Shown: positions 8,423 to 16,774, counted from the stretch's first letter. The stretch is DNA of 33,594 nucleotides from Limnohabitans sp. Rim8 (GCF_945901735.1 NZ_CAMDLM010000035.1:1-33594), one strand, 5' to 3'. Notes: generated by a model from the letters alone, not told the origin. Numbers and translations: made by a program.

Positions 8423-9592
8423 TCACATGCCCAGCTGCTTGGCTGCCAGCTCTTTCATGATTTCTTCGGCCCCGCCGCCGATCATCATCACCTTGACTTC
8501 GCGGTACACCCGCTCGCTCACCGTGCCGCGCATGTAGCCCATGCCGCCCAGCAGTTGCACGGCGGCATCGGCGCAAAACTGCATGGTCTGGGTGGCATGG
8601 TTTTTGAGCAGGCAGACCTGCGCCACCCACTCGGCACCGGTCTGGCCTGCATCGGCCTGTTGCGTCACGGAATCGACCCAGGCCTGGGTGGATGAGATGC
8701 GCATTTGCATGTCCATCAACTTGTGGCGGATCGCTTGGCGTTCAATCAAAGCCGCGCCAAAGGTCTGGCGCTGGCGTGCCCAGGCCAGGGCTTCGTCAAA
8801 GCAAGCCTGGGCAAAGCCCAGTGCCATGGCCGACATGGCCAGGCGCTCGCCGTTGAAGTTGCCCATGATCATCTTGAAGCCCGCGCCTTCTTCGCCCAAG
8901 CGGTAACGCTGGGGCACGCGCACGCCGTCAAAGCGCAGCTGCGCCGTGTCTGAGCTGTGCCAGCCCATCTTGTGCAACCGCGTGCGCACGATGCCCGGCG
9001 TGTCGCCCGGCACCACGACCATCGAGATGCCGCTGGCCCCAATGCTTGCCGGGTCGGTGCGCACGGCCAGGGTGATCCAGTCGGCGCGCAGGCCCGAGGT
9101 GATGAAAACTTTTTCGCCGTCGATCACGTAGTCGGCCCCATCGGCACGCGCCGTGGTGCGCAGGCTCGCCACGTCCGAGCCGCCACCGGGCTCGGTGATG
9201 GCCAGTGCCGCGATGCGCTCGCCGCGCAGCACGGGGGGCACCACTTCGGCTTGCAACTCGGCACTGCCATGGGCCATGACCGGCGGCAAGCCGATGTTGT
9301 GAGAAAACAGGCTGGCCATGACACCGCCGCTGCCGCCGTGGCGTGCCAGGGTTTGCGACAGCATGTTGCGGGCCCGCCAGGGTGCGGGCGTGCCACCCAG
9401 GTGTTCGGGGTAGCCCAGGCCCAGCAGGCCCAGCTGGGCGGCATGGTTGTAGAGCGATCGGTCAAATTGACCGGCTTCTTCCCAAGCGGGCACCTGCGGG
9501 GCGATGGCTTGTTGGGCAAAGCGCTCCACCGTGGTCTGCAGGCTTTGCAGGTCTTCGGTCGAGAAATCAGTGGTGCCATCAGCGGTGTTCAT
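8423..9592 (-). CDS. Acyl-CoA dehydrogenase 3 (end of the acyl-CoA operon)
   Basis: This is an FAD-dependent acyl-CoA dehydrogenase, 389 residues, which oxidises an acyl-CoA to the trans-2-enoyl-CoA. Family motifs in order: IAALAITEPGGGSDVASLRTTA (FAD/substrate-binding signature), DYVIDGEKVFITSGLRADW, FKMIMGNFNGERLAMSAMALG, and the C-terminal QLLGGMGYMRGTVSERVYREVKVMMIGGGAEEIMKELAAK. The usual Tyr-Gly-Gly-Thr near the C-terminus is IGGGAEEIM here. The start is ATG at 9592, in a 4-base ATGA overlap with the carboxylase alpha stop; the open frame upstream is antisense read-through of another frame. It is the third dehydrogenase of the operon and has no counterpart in the atu core order, so it may act on a later or shortened intermediate (inference). 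Confidence 0.9.
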   Translation of the reverse strand: MNTADGTTDFSTEDLQSLQTTVERFAQQAIAPQVPAWEEAGQFDRSLYNHAAQLGLLGLGYPEHLGGTPAPWRARNMLSQTLARHGGSGGVMASLFSHNIGLPPVMAHGSAELQAEVVPPVLRGERIAALAITEPGGGSDVASLRTTARADGADYVIDGEKVFITSGLRADWITLAVRTDPASIGASGISMVVVPGDTPGIVRTRLHKMGWHSSDTAQLRFDGVRVPQRYRLGEEGAGFKMIMGNFNGERLAMSAMALGFAQACFDEALAWARQRQTFGAALIERQAIRHKLMDMQMRISSTQAWVDSVTQQADAGQTGAEWVAQVCLLKNHATQTMQFCADAAVQLLGGMGYMRGTVSERVYREVKVMMIGGGAEEIMKELAAKQLGM

Positions 9593-11589
9593 GCGGCGTC
9601 CTTCCATTGCACCAGCACCTGGCCGGGGCTCACTTGTTGGCCTACGCTGGCCGAAATGCTGTGCACCGCCGCATCGCGTGGGGCGCACAAAATGTGTTCG
9701 AGCTTCATCGACTCGATGACCAGCACGGCATCGCCTTGGTTGACCATTTGGCCTTCTTGCACATGCAGCGCGATCAGCTTGCCGTTGAAGGGTGCGCGCA
9801 GCGACTGCGCGGCTTGGGCGCTGGCACCGGTGCTGGGTGCGCTGTGGCTTTGGTCGGTGAGCCATAACTCCACGCATTCGGGACCTTGCAGTTGCACATG
9901 CCAGCGCTGGACCGCGCCAGAGCAGGCCACTGCACGGGCTTGCCAGTGGCGGCCGTTCAGCGTGATGTACAGAGCCTCGCCGCTGCGTTGTATGCGCGCC
10001 TCGTGCTTGGTGTCGCCCATCTGGATGCGCACTTGCCCATGCCCCAGCTCCTGCAAGCTCAGCGACAAGGCCTCATTGCCCAGGCCCATGCGCACGGGCC
10101 GCATGAACGGGCTGGGCATCGCGGCGGCGGGCGCTTGGTGTGCGTAGAGCACAGCCAGCACGGCCACGCTGCGAGCGTCGCCCTGGGCTTGCAGGCCCTC
10201 GCGCACTGTGTCGGCTTGCTCGGCCAAAAACGGAATCAAGGCCTCGCCTGCTGCAAAAATGGGGTGTAGCAAACAAGCCGCCAAAAATGCCCGGTTGGTG
10301 GGCAGGCCCAGCACGGTGGTCTGGTTCAGGCCGGCGCACAGGCGGTCGATGGCTTCGCTGCGCGTGGGCGCGTGGGCGATCAGCTTGCCCAGCATCGAAT
10401 CGTAGTGCGGCGTGACCACCGCACCCATATGCAGTGCATGGTCAAAGCGCAAACCCTTTGGGGCGGCGAAGGCTTGCACCGTGCCGGTCTGCGGCGTGAA
10501 GTGTGCGTCTTCGGCGCACAAGCGCACTTCGATGGCGTGGCCTTGCAGCTGCACATCGGCTTGTGCCAAAGGCAGCGGCTCGCCGCGTGCGATGCGCAGC
10601 TGCCACTCGACCAAGTCCAGCCCGGTGAGCAGCTCGGTCACGGGGTGTTCTACCTGCAAACGGGTGTTCATCTCCATCAAATAGAACGGCTTGTCAGCCT
10701 GCGCTTCATCCAGCAAAAACTCCACCGTGCCCGCGCCCACATAGCCCGCCGATTGCGCGAGCGCAATGGCTGCTTGCCCGAGTTGCGCGCGCAGCGCAGG
10801 CGTCACCGCAGGACTGGGTGATTCTTCGATGATCTTTTGGTGGCGGCGTTGCACCGAGCAATCGCGCTCACCGAGGTGGATGCAGTGGCCGTGCTGGTCA
10901 GCCATGATTTGCACCTCGATGTGGCGGGGACGCAGCAAGGCGCGCTCCATCAGCAAGTCGCCGTTGCCAAAACCGGCCAAAGCTTCAGAGCGGGCGCTGT
11001 GCAGCGCGGGCAGCAGTTGCGCCATGTCGGTGACCAGGCGCATGCCGCGCCCGCCGCCCCCGGCCACGGCTTTCACCATCAGGGGCAAGCCCAGTTGTTC
11101 GGCCTGAGCGGTCATGTTGGCGTCACTTTGGTCTGCGCCAAAGTAGCCCGGCAGACAGGGCACGCCGTGTTGCACAGCTAACGCTTTGGCAGCCGACTTG
11201 CTGCCCAGTGCGCGGATGGCCGCAGGCGGCGGCCCCACCCAGGTCAAGCCCGCGTCGATCACCGCTTGGGCAAAGTCAGCGTTCTCACTCAAAAAACCAT
11301 AACCCGGGTGAACCGCATCGGCCCTGGTGGCCTGCGCGGCTGCGAGCAGTTTGTCGATGCGCAAATACGAATCGGCCGACAAGGTGCCGCCCAAAGCAAA
11401 GGCGGTGTCGGCTTCGTGCACATGCATCGCGTCGCGGTCGGCATCGGAGTAAACGGCCACCGTCTGAATACCCATTTGGCGGGCGGTGCGGATCACGCGG
11501 CGGGCGATCTCGCCCCGGTTGGCGATCAGCAGGCGGGTAACTTGGGCGTGAGCGGTGGTGGGCACATTGGTGGACAGGCGGGTGGTCAT
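9589..11589 (-). CDS. Biotin-dependent acyl-CoA carboxylase alpha subunit (biotin carboxylase + BCCP; AtuF/LiuD-like)
   Basis: This 666-residue subunit carries out ATP-dependent carboxylation of biotin. The biotin carboxylase domain runs from about residue 15 (TRLLIANRGEIARRVIRTARQMG) to ~460. It includes the glycine-rich ATP-grasp loop AVAGGGGRGMRLV, the ERDCSVQRRHQKIIEESPSP motif and the catalytic EMNTRLQVEHPVTE. A linker BT-type domain follows, then a C-terminal biotinyl domain with VIESMKLEHIL, in which Lys629 is the biotin-attachment residue. Length fits methylcrotonyl-CoA and geranyl-CoA carboxylase alpha subunits (~655-665). The start is ATG at 11589 in a 4-base overlap with the hydratase stop. 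Position after a hydratase and partnered with the beta subunit at 13587-15197 supports the geranyl/methylcrotonyl type. Order in the operon favours an AtuF-like role; sequence alone does not decide. Confidence 0.92.
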   Translation of the reverse strand: MTTRLSTNVPTTAHAQVTRLLIANRGEIARRVIRTARQMGIQTVAVYSDADRDAMHVHEADTAFALGGTLSADSYLRIDKLLAAAQATRADAVHPGYGFLSENADFAQAVIDAGLTWVGPPPAAIRALGSKSAAKALAVQHGVPCLPGYFGADQSDANMTAQAEQLGLPLMVKAVAGGGGRGMRLVTDMAQLLPALHSARSEALAGFGNGDLLMERALLRPRHIEVQIMADQHGHCIHLGERDCSVQRRHQKIIEESPSPAVTPALRAQLGQAAIALAQSAGYVGAGTVEFLLDEAQADKPFYLMEMNTRLQVEHPVTELLTGLDLVEWQLRIARGEPLPLAQADVQLQGHAIEVRLCAEDAHFTPQTGTVQAFAAPKGLRFDHALHMGAVVTPHYDSMLGKLIAHAPTRSEAIDRLCAGLNQTTVLGLPTNRAFLAACLLHPIFAAGEALIPFLAEQADTVREGLQAQGDARSVAVLAVLYAHQAPAAAMPSPFMRPVRMGLGNEALSLSLQELGHGQVRIQMGDTKHEARIQRSGEALYITLNGRHWQARAVACSGAVQRWHVQLQGPECVELWLTDQSHSAPSTGASAQAAQSLRAPFNGKLIALHVQEGQMVNQGDAVLVIESMKLEHILCAPRDAAVHSISASVGQQVSPGQVLVQWKDAA

Positions 11590-12392
11590 GCGGAGTCCTT
11601 GCCAGACAGTGTCCAAGGCGCAGGCTGTTTGCGTGCAAACGCGGCCAGACCTTGCGCGGCTTCGGCGCTGCGCAGGCCTTGGGCAAAGGCTTGTGCAGCG
11701 GCATCGCGCAAATCAGGCACCGGTCCGCGCAGTTGCCGCAGCAGTTGTTTGGTGCTGGCCACCGCGCCGGGTGCAGCGCGCATGAGGCGCGTCAGTGTTT
11801 TTTGCCACGCTGCATCGCTGTCCTCCTCGATGACTTCATGCACCAAGCCCACGTGCAGCGCTTGCGCTGCGGTGTAGTTCAGCCCTTGCAGCAGGCATTG
11901 GCGTGCGGCGCTTTCACCCAGGCGCTGCCACACAAAAGGCGCAATCTGCGCTGGTGGTAGGCCCAGCGTGACTTCGGGCGTGCCCAGTACCGAGCGCGCT
12001 GTGGCCACCACATGGTCGGCGCAGCACACCAGGCCAAAACCGCCGCCCATGGCCGCGCCATCCACCCTGCACACCAGCAACTGGGGCAGGGCAGAGAGAG
12101 CGTGCAGCAGGTCGCCAAAGCTGTGGTTCATGGCCAGCAGCGGGTCGGTTTGGCCAGCCTGCAAGGACTGGCCAATCAAGCTGGCAAAGCCCCCCAAACT
12201 GCCGCCTGCACAAAATGCACCACTCGCGCCGGTCAGCACGACGATGCGCAGCGTGGGGTCTTGCGAAGCCCGCGCACAAGCGCCTAACAATGCCGACACC
12301 ATGGCATCGTTCAAAGCGTTGCGGGTGGCCGGGTCGTTCATCGTCCAGGTCTCGACCGCGCCTTGGTGTTCGATCAACAAAGTGCTGCTCAT
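11586..12392 (-). CDS. Enoyl-CoA hydratase/isomerase family protein (AtuE/LiuC-like by position)
   Basis: This is a 268-residue crotonase-fold enzyme that probably hydrates the carboxylated enoyl-CoA (a glutaconyl-type product). Visible motifs are SGAFCAGGSLGGF for the first oxyanion-hole strand, CRVDGAAMGGGFGLVCCADHVVA for the second, and GTPEVTLGLPPAQIAPFV. At the first catalytic Glu position of classical hydratases (GGGxE) this protein has Phe-Gly (GGGFGLV). The second Glu (PEVTLGL) is kept. This partial active site is seen in methylglutaconyl-type hydratases and in other crotonase subgroups. The start is ATG at 12392, overlapping the dehydrogenase-2 stop by 4 bases; upstream in-frame sequence belongs to that gene. 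Its place between a dehydrogenase and a biotin-carrying alpha subunit is the same as atuE and liuC. Confidence 0.87.
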   Translation of the reverse strand: MSSTLLIEHQGAVETWTMNDPATRNALNDAMVSALLGACARASQDPTLRIVVLTGASGAFCAGGSLGGFASLIGQSLQAGQTDPLLAMNHSFGDLLHALSALPQLLVCRVDGAAMGGGFGLVCCADHVVATARSVLGTPEVTLGLPPAQIAPFVWQRLGESAARQCLLQGLNYTAAQALHVGLVHEVIEEDSDAAWQKTLTRLMRAAPGAVASTKQLLRQLRGPVPDLRDAAAQAFAQGLRSAEAAQGLAAFARKQPAPWTLSGKDSA

Positions 12393-13561
12393 TTTTGCGG
12401 CCGCTTGGCAATGCCCATCATCTTGGACAAGATGCCCAGCATGACCTCGTCGGCACCACCGCCAATCGACGCCAAACGGCCATCGCGGTACATGCGCGAG
12501 ACTTTGTTCTCCCAGGTGAAACCCATGCCACCCCAAAACTGCAGGCAGGTGTCGGGCACGGTGCGGTTCAAGCGGCCCGCTTTGAGTTTGGCCATGGTGG
12601 CCCACTCGGTCACGTCTTCACCGGCCACGTAATGTTCACAGGCTTGGTAGGTCAGGGCGCGCAAGCACTCCACATCGGCCTTGAGCTCGGCCAGCTTGAA
12701 CTGCACCCACTGCTGGTCGGCCAGGGTCGAGCCAAACAGCTTGCGCTCTTGCGCCCAGTCCACCGTCCACTGGATGCAGTTGCTCAGCGACTGCAATGTG
12801 CTGGCTGCGGCCCACAGGCGCTCTTCCTGGAACTGCTGCATTTGGTAGATGAAGCCCTGGCCCTCGGCCCCGATGCGGTAGCGCTGCGGCACGCGCACTT
12901 CGTCAAAATAAATCAAACCCGTGTCACTGCTGTTCATACCGATTTTTTTGATCTTCTTGCCCACCTCGATGCCAGGCAGCAGCTTGCCGTTTTCGCGCAT
13001 CGGCACCATGACGAGGCTTTTGTTTTTATGGATGGGACCCTCTCCGGTGTTGACCAGCATGCACATCCAGTCGGCCTGCAAGCTGTTGGTGATCCACATT
13101 TTTTGGCCGTTGATGACATAGTCGTCGCCGTCTTTGCGCGCGACGGTTTTGATGCCCGCCACATCGCTGCCCGCACTGGGTTCGCTGACGCCAATGCAGC
13201 CCACCATGTCGCCCGCAATGGCTGGGGCCAAAAACTGCGCACGCAATTCGTCGCTGCCAAAACGTGCCAGCGCGGGCGTGGCCATGTCGGTCTGCACACC
13301 AATCGCCATGGGAACGCCGCCGCAGTCAATGTGCCCCAGCGCCTCGGCCATGGCCATGCTGTATGAATAGTCCAGGCCCGCACCACCAAAGGCCTCGGGC
13401 TTGGTCAGGCCCAAGAGGCCCAAATTGCCCATCTTCTTGAAGACCTCATGCGCTGGAAAAATCTCAGCCGCCTCCCACTCGTCCACGTGGGGGTTGATTT
13501 CTGCCTCGATGAAACGCTTGAGCGTGTTCTGGATCTCGCGGTGTTCGTGGGTGTATTGCAT
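12389..13561 (-). CDS. Acyl-CoA dehydrogenase 2 (AtuD-like by position)
   Basis: This is a 390-residue FAD acyl-CoA dehydrogenase. Motifs: GCIGVSEPSAGSDVAGIKTVA, DYVINGQKMWITNSLQADW, IKKIGMNSSDTGLIYFDEVRVPQ, and the C-terminal CLQFWGGMGFTWENKVSRMYRDGRLASIGGGADEVMLGILSKM. The start at 13561 (MQYTHEHREIQ) is preceded by GGAGA at the right distance; an in-frame extension of 15 residues upstream has no such site. It lies 25 bases after the carboxylase beta stop and overlaps the hydratase start by 4 bases. In the Pseudomonas atu cluster the same slot holds citronellyl-CoA dehydrogenase AtuD. Here the assignment to a beta-methylated, terpene-like substrate is by synteny only. Confidence 0.9.
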   Translation of the reverse strand: MQYTHEHREIQNTLKRFIEAEINPHVDEWEAAEIFPAHEVFKKMGNLGLLGLTKPEAFGGAGLDYSYSMAMAEALGHIDCGGVPMAIGVQTDMATPALARFGSDELRAQFLAPAIAGDMVGCIGVSEPSAGSDVAGIKTVARKDGDDYVINGQKMWITNSLQADWMCMLVNTGEGPIHKNKSLVMVPMRENGKLLPGIEVGKKIKKIGMNSSDTGLIYFDEVRVPQRYRIGAEGQGFIYQMQQFQEERLWAAASTLQSLSNCIQWTVDWAQERKLFGSTLADQQWVQFKLAELKADVECLRALTYQACEHYVAGEDVTEWATMAKLKAGRLNRTVPDTCLQFWGGMGFTWENKVSRMYRDGRLASIGGGADEVMLGILSKMMGIAKRPQK

Positions 13562-13586
13562 GGGGTGTCTCCGTGGGGTTAATGGT

Positions 13587-15197
13587 TTACATGCGGGCCA
13601 CGCCAAAGCTGGTGGCGCGGGGTTGGCGGGCTGCGCTCTCGGTACAGGTGTCCAGGCAAAAGCTCAACACACTGCGGGTGTCGCGTGGGTCGATCACGCC
13701 GTCGTCCAGCACCAGGCCGCTGGTGTAGAAGGCATCGGCTTGTGCTTCAAACAGGGCCACGATCTTGTCGAACTGGGCCTGCATCTTGTCAGGGTCGGGC
13801 GTGATGCCTTTGCGGGCCATGCCCGCTTCGGCCACGATCTGCATGGTGCGGGCAGCCTGCTCGCCACCCATCACCGCCGTCTTGGCCCCCGGCCAGCTGA
13901 ACAAAAAGCGCGGCGCATAACCCCGCCCGCACATGCCGTAGTTGCCCGCGCCAAACGAAGCGCCGCACTGGATGGTGATCTGCGGCACGCTGGCGCTGGT
14001 CACGGCCTGGATCATCTTGGAGCCGTGCTTGATCATGCCGCCTTGTTCGCTGTCTTTGCCCACCATGTAGCCGGTGGTGTTTTGCAAATAGACGATGGGG
14101 TGGCCCAGTTGGCACATCCACTGTATGAAGTGTGTGGCCTTGTTGGCCCCGGCCACGTCAATCGGCCCGTTGTTGCTGATGATGCCCACCGCATGGCCGC
14201 CGATGCGGGCTTGCGCGCACACCGTGGCCGCGCCGAACAGGGGTTTGAATTCCAGAAAGTCTGAACCATCGACCAGTCGCAAGATGACTTCGCGCATGTC
14301 GATCGGTTCGCGGTGGTGGGCGGGCATCAGGCCCAGCAGTTCTTCGGCTTCAAAGCGCGGGGGCTTGGCATCTCTGCGCGAACGGTGTGGTGTCCAGTCC
14401 CAACGCGCCACCACATCGCGCGCCGTGCCCAGCGCGTGGCGGTCGTCTTCGCACAGGTATTCGCCCAGGCCCGAGATGCTGGTGTGCATCTCGGCACCGC
14501 CCAGCGCTTCTTCGGTCGCCACTTCGCCGGTGGCGGCTTTGAGCAAAGGTGGCCCGGCCAGAAAGGCCCGCGAGCGGCCGCGCACCATGATCACGGTGTC
14601 GCTCAGCCCCGGCATGTAGGCCCCGCCGGCGGTGCCCGAGCCGTGCTGCACCGTGAGCACCGGCAAGCCCGCCGCCGACAGACGGGCGAGGTTTCGGAAC
14701 AGGCTGCCCCCCAGCACAAAGCCCTCGACCTTGTACTGCATCAGGTTGGCCCCGGCGCTTTCGACCAGGTGCACAAAAGGCAGTTTGTTTTCAAGGGCCA
14801 GCTCTTGCACGCGCAAAATCTTTTCCAGGCCACGCGCCTGGATGGCCCCGGCCTCGATGCCCGAGTCACTGGCCACCACCATGCAGCGCACACCGCTGAT
14901 GAATCCGATGCCCGCGACCATGCCGCCACCAGGCACCGACTTTGACGGATCGGGTGTGTCCTGCATGAAGCCTGCCAGCGCACACAGCGGCAAAAAGGGC
15001 GCACCCGGGTCGAGCAGCAAGGCCACGCGCTCACGCGGCAGCAACTGCCCGCGTTTGTCGAACACGGGTTTGGATTGGGCCGAGGCAAGCGCTGCGCGCT
15101 CTTGCAGGGCCTGCCACTGCGCCAGACGGGCCAGCGCGGCTTCGCGCCGTTGCTGGGCCACGGGGCTGTGCGGGTTCCAGGTGGATTCGAAATTCAT
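13587..15197 (-). CDS. Acyl-CoA carboxylase beta subunit (carboxyltransferase; geranyl/methylcrotonyl type)
   Basis: This 536-residue carboxyltransferase moves CO2 from biotin to an enoyl-CoA. The N-terminal crotonase-like half contains HLVESAGANL, GSGTAGGAYMPGLSD and the FLAGPPLLKAATGEVATEEALGG segment. The C-terminal half contains NTTGYMVGKDSEQGGMIKHG and GASFGAGNYGMCGRGYAPRF. Length and these motifs place it in the methylcrotonyl/geranyl branch (535-538 residues) rather than the propionyl branch (~510). By my recalled alignment, the active-site Phe of methylcrotonyl carboxylases (HFGRIFFNQ) falls on Gly163 or Gly164 here (VLGGSLFRN). The geranyl enzymes also have glycine at that position. 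The start at 15197 overlaps the SDR stop by 4 bases. Confidence 0.92.
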   Translation of the reverse strand: MNFESTWNPHSPVAQQRREAALARLAQWQALQERAALASAQSKPVFDKRGQLLPRERVALLLDPGAPFLPLCALAGFMQDTPDPSKSVPGGGMVAGIGFISGVRCMVVASDSGIEAGAIQARGLEKILRVQELALENKLPFVHLVESAGANLMQYKVEGFVLGGSLFRNLARLSAAGLPVLTVQHGSGTAGGAYMPGLSDTVIMVRGRSRAFLAGPPLLKAATGEVATEEALGGAEMHTSISGLGEYLCEDDRHALGTARDVVARWDWTPHRSRRDAKPPRFEAEELLGLMPAHHREPIDMREVILRLVDGSDFLEFKPLFGAATVCAQARIGGHAVGIISNNGPIDVAGANKATHFIQWMCQLGHPIVYLQNTTGYMVGKDSEQGGMIKHGSKMIQAVTSASVPQITIQCGASFGAGNYGMCGRGYAPRFLFSWPGAKTAVMGGEQAARTMQIVAEAGMARKGITPDPDKMQAQFDKIVALFEAQADAFYTSGLVLDDGVIDPRDTRSVLSFCLDTCTESAARQPRATSFGVARM

Positions 15198-16087
15198 TGG
15201 AATACCTTGGGGGTCACGGCGCGGTGAAAGCCGTCAAAGGGTTTGACGGCATCGCGATGTTGCACATCGGGCTTGGCCACGGCTTGTTGCCAGCCCATGC
15301 GCATTTGCGGGCGGGCACCGTCCACGCGCAGCACCGTGCCGCTGACAAAGCTGGCGGCAGGTGAGAGCAAAAACACAATGACGGCTGAGGTTTCGGCTTC
15401 GGTGCCAAAGCGGCCTTGCGGCACCGTGTGGCGCATTTCGCGCAACATCGGGCCGGCCTCTGGCGGGTAGTGGTCCATGCCGCTGCTGGCGATGTAGCCC
15501 GGGGCCACGGCATTCACGCGCACACCATGCCCGGCCCATTCGAGCGCGGCCGTTTCAGTCAAGCTGACCATGCCCGCCCGCGCTGCGCCGCTGTGGCCCA
15601 TGCCGGGCATCGAGCCCCACATGTCGGCCACGATGTTGACCACCGCGCCGCCGTGGGTTTGCATGCTTTGGTTGAAGCACTCGCGCGCCACCAAAAAACC
15701 GCCGGTGAGGTTGGTGTCGATCACCGCTTGCCAGCCTTTGGCGCTGGTGCTGGCCAGCGGCGAGATGTATTGCCCACCCGCGTTGTTGACCAGCCCGTGG
15801 ATGCGGCCGTGCTGCTGCACCACTTGGCCGACCATGGCTTTCACTTCGTCTTCACGGCGGATGTCGCAGCTGTGCCAGCTGGCCTGACCGCCGTCGCCGG
15901 TGATCTCTTGTGCTGTGGCGCTCAGCTTGTCGGGCTTGCGGCCCACCAGCACCACGTGTGCGCCCAGGCTGGCCAATTCGTGCGAGGTGCAACGGCCAAT
16001 GCCAGAGCCACCGCCGGTGACCAGGATCACTTGCCCCGTGAGCAAGCCGGGGGCAAAGACCGAACGGTAGGGTGTGGAAGTGGTCAT
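15194..16087 (-). CDS. SDR-family enzyme resembling peroxisomal trans-2-enoyl-CoA reductase (PECR)/dienoyl-CoA reductase
   Basis: This is a 297-residue Rossmann-fold oxidoreductase. The cofactor loop VTGGGSGIGR is near residue 25 and NNAGG is near residue 103. The classical YxxxK pair is absent: the equivalent segment is GHSGAARAGM, with Ser166 and Arg170. This matches the human PECR-type segment HSGAARAG and the following LALEWA-like helix (AALEWAGHGVRVNAVAPG). The family reduces enoyl- or 2,4-dienoyl-CoA with NADPH, so a role in saturating a double bond of an unsaturated acyl-CoA is likely. A ~35-residue C-terminal extension follows the normal SDR end (VDGARPQ). The start at 16087 overlaps the TetR stop by 4 bases, and the stop overlaps the carboxylase start by 4. 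The atu clusters carry SDR genes (atuB, atuG) of uncertain step. Confidence 0.88.
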   Translation of the reverse strand: MTTSTPYRSVFAPGLLTGQVILVTGGGSGIGRCTSHELASLGAHVVLVGRKPDKLSATAQEITGDGGQASWHSCDIRREDEVKAMVGQVVQQHGRIHGLVNNAGGQYISPLASTSAKGWQAVIDTNLTGGFLVARECFNQSMQTHGGAVVNIVADMWGSMPGMGHSGAARAGMVSLTETAALEWAGHGVRVNAVAPGYIASSGMDHYPPEAGPMLREMRHTVPQGRFGTEAETSAVIVFLLSPAASFVSGTVLRVDGARPQMRMGWQQAVAKPDVQHRDAVKPFDGFHRAVTPKVFQ

Positions 16088-16770
16088 GTGGGGTCTCTTA
16101 AAAACAAGGCCAGTGCGGCACCGGTCAAATCGTCCAGTGATGCGCGTGGGGGGCTGTTCCGGGCTGCGTTGGATGCACGCTTGACGGTTATTGAGGCAGG
16201 CGGTTGGTACCACTGCACCGCCCAGTTGAGCGCGCCAAAAATCATCAAACGTGCCAACTGCACCGGTGCCTGCAACTGACCACTGGCGTGCAGCGCTTGC
16301 AGCACGGGTGTCCAGGCGGCTTCGTAGTCGTCCTTGATTTGCGTGATGGTCTGGCGCTGCTCGGCGCTCAAAGACCGCCATTCGTACAGCATCACCGGGA
16401 TGAAGTCGCTGTCAGGGCCCAGCAGCACATCGAACTGGTTGCGGATCAGGACGCTCAGTTGTTCGCGAGGGGGCAGGTCATCTGGCAAGTCAGCGTAGGC
16501 AGCTTCTTGGCGCTGGCTGGCTTGCTTCATGCCTTCCACCATCACCGCCAGCAACAGGTCTTGTTTATTGCCAAAGTGATAAAACGGCGAGCCCGGCTGC
16601 ATGCCCACTAGCGCCGCAATCTCGCGGGTGCTGGTGGCGTCATAACCCTTGCGGTGAAACAGCTGCGCCGCCGCCGAAATCAAAGCCTGACGCCGGTTGC
16701 CGTCGTCGCGCTCGTCCTCGGTCTTGCGGGGGCGACCGCGTGTGCGTTTGGGCTCAGCCAGTTCGTTCAT
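16084..16770 (-). CDS. TetR-family transcriptional regulator of the acyl-CoA operon
   Basis: This 228-residue regulator has an N-terminal TetR helix-turn-helix: RRQALISAAAQLFHRKGYDATSTREIAALVGMQPGSPFYHFGNKQDLLLAVM, residues ~27-78. The ligand-binding C-terminal helical domain ends in a hydrophobic stretch, as in acyl-CoA-responsive regulators. A basic N-terminal arm, KRTRGRPRKTED, contains an AT-hook-like Arg-Gly-Arg-Pro core before the helix-turn-helix. The gene starts 4 bases after the acyl-CoA dehydrogenase 1 stop and overlaps the SDR start by 4 bases, so it is made from the operon it probably represses. The perfect palindrome at 20090-20117 is the best candidate operator. AtuR of Pseudomonas is also a TetR protein; the homology is inferred from context. 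Confidence 0.88.
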   Translation of the reverse strand: MNELAEPKRTRGRPRKTEDERDDGNRRQALISAAAQLFHRKGYDATSTREIAALVGMQPGSPFYHFGNKQDLLLAVMVEGMKQASQRQEAAYADLPDDLPPREQLSVLIRNQFDVLLGPDSDFIPVMLYEWRSLSAEQRQTITQIKDDYEAAWTPVLQALHASGQLQAPVQLARLMIFGALNWAVQWYQPPASITVKRASNAARNSPPRASLDDLTGAALALFLRDPT

Positions 16771-16774
16771 GCCT

